Of a stretch of 64,000 nt of DNA, positions 60,160 to 64,000 are shown piece by piece. The DNA comes from Halioglobus sp. GTDB taxonomy: Bacteria > Pseudomonadota > Gammaproteobacteria > Pseudomonadales > Halieaceae. Each line of letters opens with the position of its first letter. Positions within the stretch are counted from its first letter, which is position 1. The notes under the pieces are model-generated. The model did not search any database, was not told the origin of the DNA, and was given only the letters and a program-made list of their open reading frames with translations. The DNA lies in NCBI GenBank assembly GCA_002699145.1, contig PABK01000041.1:124001-188000 (forward strand), read 5' to 3'. Both the position numbers and the translations under genes were made by a program.

Positions 60160-61200
60160 CTAGAATGAGTTCGTCGCAGCATCACCGCCAGCGAGCGCCA
60201 CCAGCTCCGTCGCCTGCACATACCGCAGCCCACGCGCCCTCTCCTCGGCGCTGTCGTACAGCAGCACCACCTCGTACCGCCCCAGCTGCTCACTGCGCTG
60301 GGCCAGTTCCAGGTCGGAGGGCAGCAGTTGCCGCACATGCTGCAGGAAGGCGCGCGCCCGGTACGGGCGGTTGAAGCTCATCAGGACGTGGTAACCCGCC
60401 CCGCTTTGCGGCCTCTCCTGCACCAGCTCACTGCTGGCCACGTGCGGCCGACCCAGTACCTGTTGCAGGCGCTGGTAGATGTACTGGCTGTACCAGATCG
60501 CACCATCCGGCAGCGCCCCGGCGCCGATCCTGGACGGGCCGTAGTTGTAGGCTCCCAGTGTGCGATGCAGGTCGCCGCCGTAGCGCTGGCCCAGTTCGGC
60601 GAGGTAGCGGGCGCCGGCGTCGACATTGGTGCAGGGGTCATACAGGTCGGCCTCGCGCAGGATGCCCAGGTGGCGGCTGGTCTGCGGCCACTGGATCTGC
60701 ATCAGGCCGACGGCGTCGCTGGGCGAACGCGCGGCGAGGTCAAAGTCACTCTCCCCGCTGGCCACGGCCAGCAGCAGCGACTCGGGCAGACCGTGGGCGG
60801 CCGCGGCGCGTTGAAAACAGGCGCGGTACGGGAACTCACCGGCCGGGGGCAGGTCGGCGGCGCTGGCCAGGTACTCGGCCCAGCGGCGCTGCAGGACGGC
60901 GCCGGGATCAACCGGCAGGGGCTGCACCGGTTGCGTGGCCGCTGCCGCGCCCAGCGCGTCCCGAGGCTGCGCCAGTGCTGTACCCTGCAGCGCTTGCGGG
61001 CCAGTGCCTGCCGCACTCGCGGCGACAGCCGACGCCTGTGCGCCCAGTTCGTGCTTTGCTCCCGCTGCGGCCGGCGCGACGACAGGGGGCCGGGTCAGCG
61101 CCAGGCTGCGCAGCCGCTCTCCGAATTCCTCGCCGTAGAACACGGTTAGCACCGCGGCCGACACGACTCCAAGGATCAAACCGCTGAACGTTGACATCAT
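60160..61200 (-). CDS. Membrane-anchored lytic transglycosylase (SLT domain) with SPOR-like tail
   Basis: ATG 61200 has GGGGGG upstream; 346 residues. An N-terminal membrane anchor (5-22) is followed by an Ala/Pro-rich linker (36-105). The SLT domain spans ~122-250 with catalytic Glu150 in 'SGESDFD', 'GLMQI' at 165-169 and 'LGAYNYGPSRI'. It cleaves peptidoglycan glycan strands, leaving 1,6-anhydro-MurNAc ends. Residues ~268-330 ('YHVLMSFNRPYRARAFLQHV', 'RYEVVLLYDSAEERARGL') show the beta-alpha-beta double pattern of a SPOR domain, which would bind denuded glycan; that is inference. It is in the same operon as the TolQ-like channel. Confidence 0.82.
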   Translation of the reverse strand: MMSTFSGLILGVVSAAVLTVFYGEEFGERLRSLALTRPPVVAPAAAGAKHELGAQASAVAASAAGTGPQALQGTALAQPRDALGAAAATQPVQPLPVDPGAVLQRRWAEYLASAADLPPAGEFPYRACFQRAAAAHGLPESLLLAVASGESDFDLAARSPSDAVGLMQIQWPQTSRHLGILREADLYDPCTNVDAGARYLAELGQRYGGDLHRTLGAYNYGPSRIGAGALPDGAIWYSQYIYQRLQQVLGRPHVASSELVQERPQSGAGYHVLMSFNRPYRARAFLQHVRQLLPSDLELAQRSEQLGRYEVVLLYDSAEERARGLRYVQATELVALAGGDAATNSF

Positions 61201-61212
61201 GAGCAGCCCCCC

Positions 61213-62529
61213 TCAAAGGCCCCAGCGAATGAATTCGGTCACCGCGTATCCCATGCTGGCAAAATTCTCAAAGCCAGCCAGGTCCTTGAAACCGGCGCAC
61301 TTGCGCGGTCCGAACCAGGGGTTGGGGTTGTGTTGTACACCGGCGATGGCTATCTCGCGCTGCAGGCGTTCCCCCGGCGCGATCTCGCCCTCGATGTAGC
61401 CGTAGCGGTCGTGCCGGTACAGCGCCGGGTCCGCCACACAATTCAGGTAGTGTCCCGCCGACAGTGAAAACGCGTACTGGATCGGCCACGCACCGCGGTT
61501 GAAAAGCTGCAGGCGCACCTGCAGGTCGGCGCGGGACATGGAGCGGTCCGCCTGGGTCGCATCGAGCATGCGAACCTCGAGAAACTCCAGGGCGGGGTCC
61601 CTGGGCGGCGCCACGGCGAGTGGCGCAGGCGCGGAAACCAGTGGCGCCGGCGCCCGCGGCGCTTCCCGCGGCAGGACGCCCTGGATGTAGGTGACGGCCT
61701 GCACCGCCTCCAGGTCATCGCCACGCGGGGTGCCGACCAGCAAGAGCTGCAGCACCTCGCCCTGGAATTGCTCGACGCGCACGTTGATGTCCATGTCCGC
61801 GTCGTCAACCAGGTTGACTTCGCGCATCCCGCCCAGGCGGTGGTGGCTGGCATTGAAAATATCCTGCAACTGCGCCGAGGTCTGTGGCGCCTGTGTCCAG
61901 GCCAGCCCCACCGTGGTGATGACATGCTCGCGCAGGCCACAGGCGAACTGCGCGCTCAGCGCGGCGGCGGCGTCTTCAACGGCGTCGGCAGGCCAGGGCG
62001 AGCGCAGGCTGCCATCGGCGAAGGGCGGCGGCGCCGGGCTGCCCAGGGCGTCGCTCTCCGCGGCGGACAGTGCGCCCTGCCAGCGCCAGCGGCGCCACGG
62101 GGCGTCGCCCTGCGCGCTGTCCCATAGCGAGATCTCCAGCTGCGCGCGCCGCGAAGACAGCGCTTTTGCCGCCACCTGCAGGCGCACATCCGGGCGCTGT
62201 TCGCCCGCACATTGCAGCTGGTCGATGCTGCCTGCAGCGCCGGCGGGCAGTGAGTTGCCGACACGCAGCCGGATGCGCTCATCGCCCGCCAGGCTGTCCA
62301 GCAGCACCCGGGCGACCGCGGCGTCCAGCGCCGTTCCGGAAGACGCCTGCAGCGCAACCGTCTCGCCGGCCAGACGGGGGTGCGCCGCCAGGAGTTGTTG
62401 CAATTCCGGCAACGCGTCGCGCTCGACCCAGCGCGACAGCTGGCTCGCACCTGCCAGCGCCGCCGGGCAGGCCAGTGCCAGCATCAGCACGGCGACGATG
62501 ATCGATAGCTTGCAAGGTGTACGCTGCAT
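61213..62529 (-). CDS. Secreted two-domain protein of envelope operon, unknown function
   Basis: The 438-residue protein has a signal peptide ('IIVAVLMLALACPAALAGA'). Residues ~30-260 alternate helix and strand in a way reminiscent of TolB/CsgG-N or LpoB-like domains ('ALDAAVARVLLDSLAGDERIRLRVG', 'LQVAAKALSSRRAQLEISLWDS'). A Pro/Ala linker (~290-315) leads to a beta-sandwich (~320-415; 'LQVRLQLFNRGAWPIQYAFSLSAGHYLNC'). No family is certain. It is the first gene of the operon, downstream of a direct-repeat regulator site, and ends 12 bases before the transglycosylase. Confidence 0.6.
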   Translation of the reverse strand: MQRTPCKLSIIVAVLMLALACPAALAGASQLSRWVERDALPELQQLLAAHPRLAGETVALQASSGTALDAAVARVLLDSLAGDERIRLRVGNSLPAGAAGSIDQLQCAGEQRPDVRLQVAAKALSSRRAQLEISLWDSAQGDAPWRRWRWQGALSAAESDALGSPAPPPFADGSLRSPWPADAVEDAAAALSAQFACGLREHVITTVGLAWTQAPQTSAQLQDIFNASHHRLGGMREVNLVDDADMDINVRVEQFQGEVLQLLLVGTPRGDDLEAVQAVTYIQGVLPREAPRAPAPLVSAPAPLAVAPPRDPALEFLEVRMLDATQADRSMSRADLQVRLQLFNRGAWPIQYAFSLSAGHYLNCVADPALYRHDRYGYIEGEIAPGERLQREIAIAGVQHNPNPWFGPRKCAGFKDLAGFENFASMGYAVTEFIRWGL

Positions 62530-62549
62530 TCCCGGGTAACCCGCTCCAG

Positions 62550-62605
62550 CTGAACTTCAGTGCTGGTCAGGGTTACACAGGCTGGCTGAATGAAAACTGA
62601 ATGAA
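62550..62605 (-). promoter_or_regulatory. OmpR-family direct-repeat box and promoter of envelope operon
   Basis: On the minus strand TTCATTCAG occurs twice (62605-62597 and 62594-62586), exactly 11 bases apart, the periodicity of OmpR/PhoB/PhoP-type tandem sites. A -10-like TGTAAC lies about eight bases downstream (62577-62572), fitting an activated promoter. A related inverted site CTGAACTTCAG is at 62550-62560. The box lies in the 96-base gap between the kinase gene and the operon's first gene. Confidence 0.65.
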
Positions 62606-62625
62606 GCGAAGAAATCGGCGCCGGG

Positions 62626-64000
62626 TCAGGACGGCCCGGCGGCGCGGTCGCGGGCGCCCGGGAGGTTGACGACAAACATGGCGCCGCCCAGCGCGGAGCG
62701 GTCCGCGTGCAGGCTACCGCCGTAGGCGCTGACGATCTCGGCGACAATGGCAAGGCCCAGGCCCTGGCCCACGCTGCTGGTATCGGCCCGGGCGCCGCGG
62801 CGCAGTATCTGGTTTTCGAATCCGGGCGGAATGCCTTCCCCATCGTCGGACACGCTGATGCTCAACCAGTCCTCGCCATCGAGATCGACGATGTCCGCAA
62901 CCACCTCGATGCGCGCGCGGCAGTACTTCATCGAGTTTTCCAGCAGACTGCCGAACAGGTCCTGCAGATCGCGCTCGTCCCCGTGGAACACGGCGGCGTC
63001 CGCGATGCCGGCGACGTCGATCACAATCTCGCCCTGCCCCTGCAGCCGCGGCAGGCGGCGATAGGCCTCGACGATACGGACCAGCACGGGGCGCACAGGA
63101 ACGAACTGACGCATGACATCGGGCGCCCTGCCATCGAGGCGGGCGCGCGCCAGTTCTCCCTCCACGATACCGAGCATGCGACCGACCTGTTCCTGCACCA
63201 GTTCGCGAAACTGCGCTCCCTCCTCGTGGCTGTTGCGCAACAGCATGAGCGGCGTCTTCAAAACATGCGCCAGGCGGTCCATGGTATTGCGCACGCGTTC
63301 GCGCCGGCTTTTCTCGCTGGCCAGCAGCTGGTTGACGCTCTGTGTCAGCGGCATCAGTTCGCGCGGGACGCCGCCGTCGAGCCGCACCAGCTCGCCCAGT
63401 TGCAAGCGGCGTATATCCTCGGCAATCCGTTGCAACGGCGCCAGCCCCCAGCGCACCACCCAGGCCAGGGACAGCAACAGCAGCAGCGACAGCGCGCCCG
63501 ACAGGCCCAACAGGTACGCGCGGTAGCTGTCGCGGGCGGCGATGACCTCACGCTGGCTCTCCATGAGCAGGAAGGTCGCCCTGGGACCCGAGCTGCCCCA
63601 GGCGATGCCGGTGGCATGGCAAAAGTAATCGCCCTGCAGCGAGCATTCCCGGAACAGGCTGCTGCCCAGCCGCGCCTTGTGCAGACCCTGCCGCAACGCC
63701 AGCGCCTGCACCTCGGGCAGTGGCTCGGACAGGCTGCCCAGTTGGGACGCCGAGGGACTGTGCCACAACAACTCGCCGCTGGCGGACAGCACGAAGGCGT
63801 AGAGCCCCGAGTCGGGCAGTTCCAGGCGCGGTTCGTCCAGGCTGTCCAGGCGCCACTGCGTCCCGTCCCAGTCGGCCGCCTTGGCCAGCAGCAGGTGTTG
63901 CAACCACAGGCGCTCCCGCACGGCATCCTCCTGGTAGGCGGCGAAGGCCCTGTCCAGCACCCAGAACGTGACCAGCAGGAATAGCGGCAGTAACAGGAGG
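62626..64000 (-). CDS. PhoQ-like sensor histidine kinase, 5' end outside window
   Basis: The frame is open to the right edge. The residues before the GTG at 63960 (Leu-Phe-Leu-Leu-Val-Thr-Phe-Trp) form the first membrane helix, so the start lies beyond 64000. A periplasmic sensor (~150 residues), the second helix ('LLGLSGALSLLLLLSLAWVV'), a HAMP-like segment ('LAPLQRIAEDIRRLQLGELVRLDGGVPRELMPLTQSVN'), the phospho-acceptor His in 'MDRLAHVLKTPLMLL', and the ATPase N/G1/G2 boxes ('LLENSMKYC', 'VSDDGEGIPP', 'GQGLGLAIVAEIVSAYGG') follow in order. The 'AHxLKTPL' H-box is PhoQ-like. Its response regulator is presumably just outside the window and may bind the TTCATTCAG box. Confidence 0.88.
   Translation of the reverse strand, partial: LLLLPLFLLVTFWVLDRAFAAYQEDAVRERLWLQHLLLAKAADWDGTQWRLDSLDEPRLELPDSGLYAFVLSASGELLWHSPSASQLGSLSEPLPEVQALALRQGLHKARLGSSLFRECSLQGDYFCHATGIAWGSSGPRATFLLMESQREVIAARDSYRAYLLGLSGALSLLLLLSLAWVVRWGLAPLQRIAEDIRRLQLGELVRLDGGVPRELMPLTQSVNQLLASEKSRRERVRNTMDRLAHVLKTPLMLLRNSHEEGAQFRELVQEQVGRMLGIVEGELARARLDGRAPDVMRQFVPVRPVLVRIVEAYRRLPRLQGQGEIVIDVAGIADAAVFHGDERDLQDLFGSLLENSMKYCRARIEVVADIVDLDGEDWLSISVSDDGEGIPPGFENQILRRGARADTSSVGQGLGLAIVAEIVSAYGGSLHADRSALGGAMFVVNLPGARDRAAGPS

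Noticed and set aside
62707-63984. 425-codon plus-strand frame over the histidine kinase
   Set aside because: Gln/His-rich antisense product; the minus strand shows complete H, N, G1 and G2 boxes.

Overview
The window is GC-rich DNA, densely coded on both strands with short intergenic gaps. It reads as chromosome of a free-living, probably marine or aquatic gammaproteobacterium. The gene mix (TonB receptor, type III glutamine synthetase, cytochrome P450, CoA-transferase/MaoC module, PEP-CTERM and thrombospondin-type-3 secreted proteins, RND pumps) fits the Halieaceae/OM60-NOR5 group, but that placement is inference. I see no rRNA, tRNA, CRISPR, insertion sequence, integrase or phage gene.

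Layout. 1-4664: SnoaL-like fragment, TerB and DUF1826 proteins, then a large secreted beta-propeller/Ig/DNRLRE protein. 4635-16353: retinol-reductase-like flavoprotein with a divergent TetR regulator and twin operators, a secreted thrombospondin-type-3 protein, GST, two HupE-like membrane proteins, SDR, an EBP/EXPERA-like membrane protein with a divergent TetR, a PEP-CTERM protein and a hormone-sensitive-lipase-type hydrolase. 16625-26956: lipoprotein, TonB receptor, glycerol kinase, and an RND pump, adaptor and methyltransferase. 27037-32345: a TetR gene and two near-identical 18-bp palindromes control an operon of a rifampin-phosphotransferase-like dikinase, a lipocalin-like DUF7064/AttH-type protein and an LLM-class oxidoreductase. 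32530-36318: sigma-54 promoter with type III glutamine synthetase, then a P450. 36370-46664: gamma-glutamyltransferase, another thrombospondin-type-3 protein, and a four-gene heavy-metal-type RND operon beside a membrane-anchored LuxR regulator. 46702-57365: CoA-transferase/MaoC/FAS1-like dehydratase operon, Asp-box propeller, MFS transporter, PQQ-propeller lipoprotein, acetoacetate-decarboxylase-family enzyme and a hydrolase.

57384-64000 is the most interesting region. It is a tight minus-strand operon: secreted two-domain protein, membrane-anchored lytic transglycosylase with a SPOR-like tail, secreted helical protein, lipoprotein, MotA/TolQ/ExbB-like channel protein, and a single-pass protein that keeps an ExbD/TolR-like Asp-Val-Met at its membrane segment. 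A PhoQ-like histidine kinase lies directly upstream. Between kinase and operon is an 11-bp-period direct repeat typical of OmpR-family response-regulator sites. I interpret this as a two-component-controlled, proton-motive-force-driven envelope/peptidoglycan complex that I cannot match to a named system.

A second cross-window signal is that three otherwise different secreted proteins (ending at 4664, 7188 and 38693) finish with Leu-Pro-Pro-Gly-Cys at or one residue before the C-terminus, encoded by different synonymous codons. This suggests a C-terminal sorting or modification tag.
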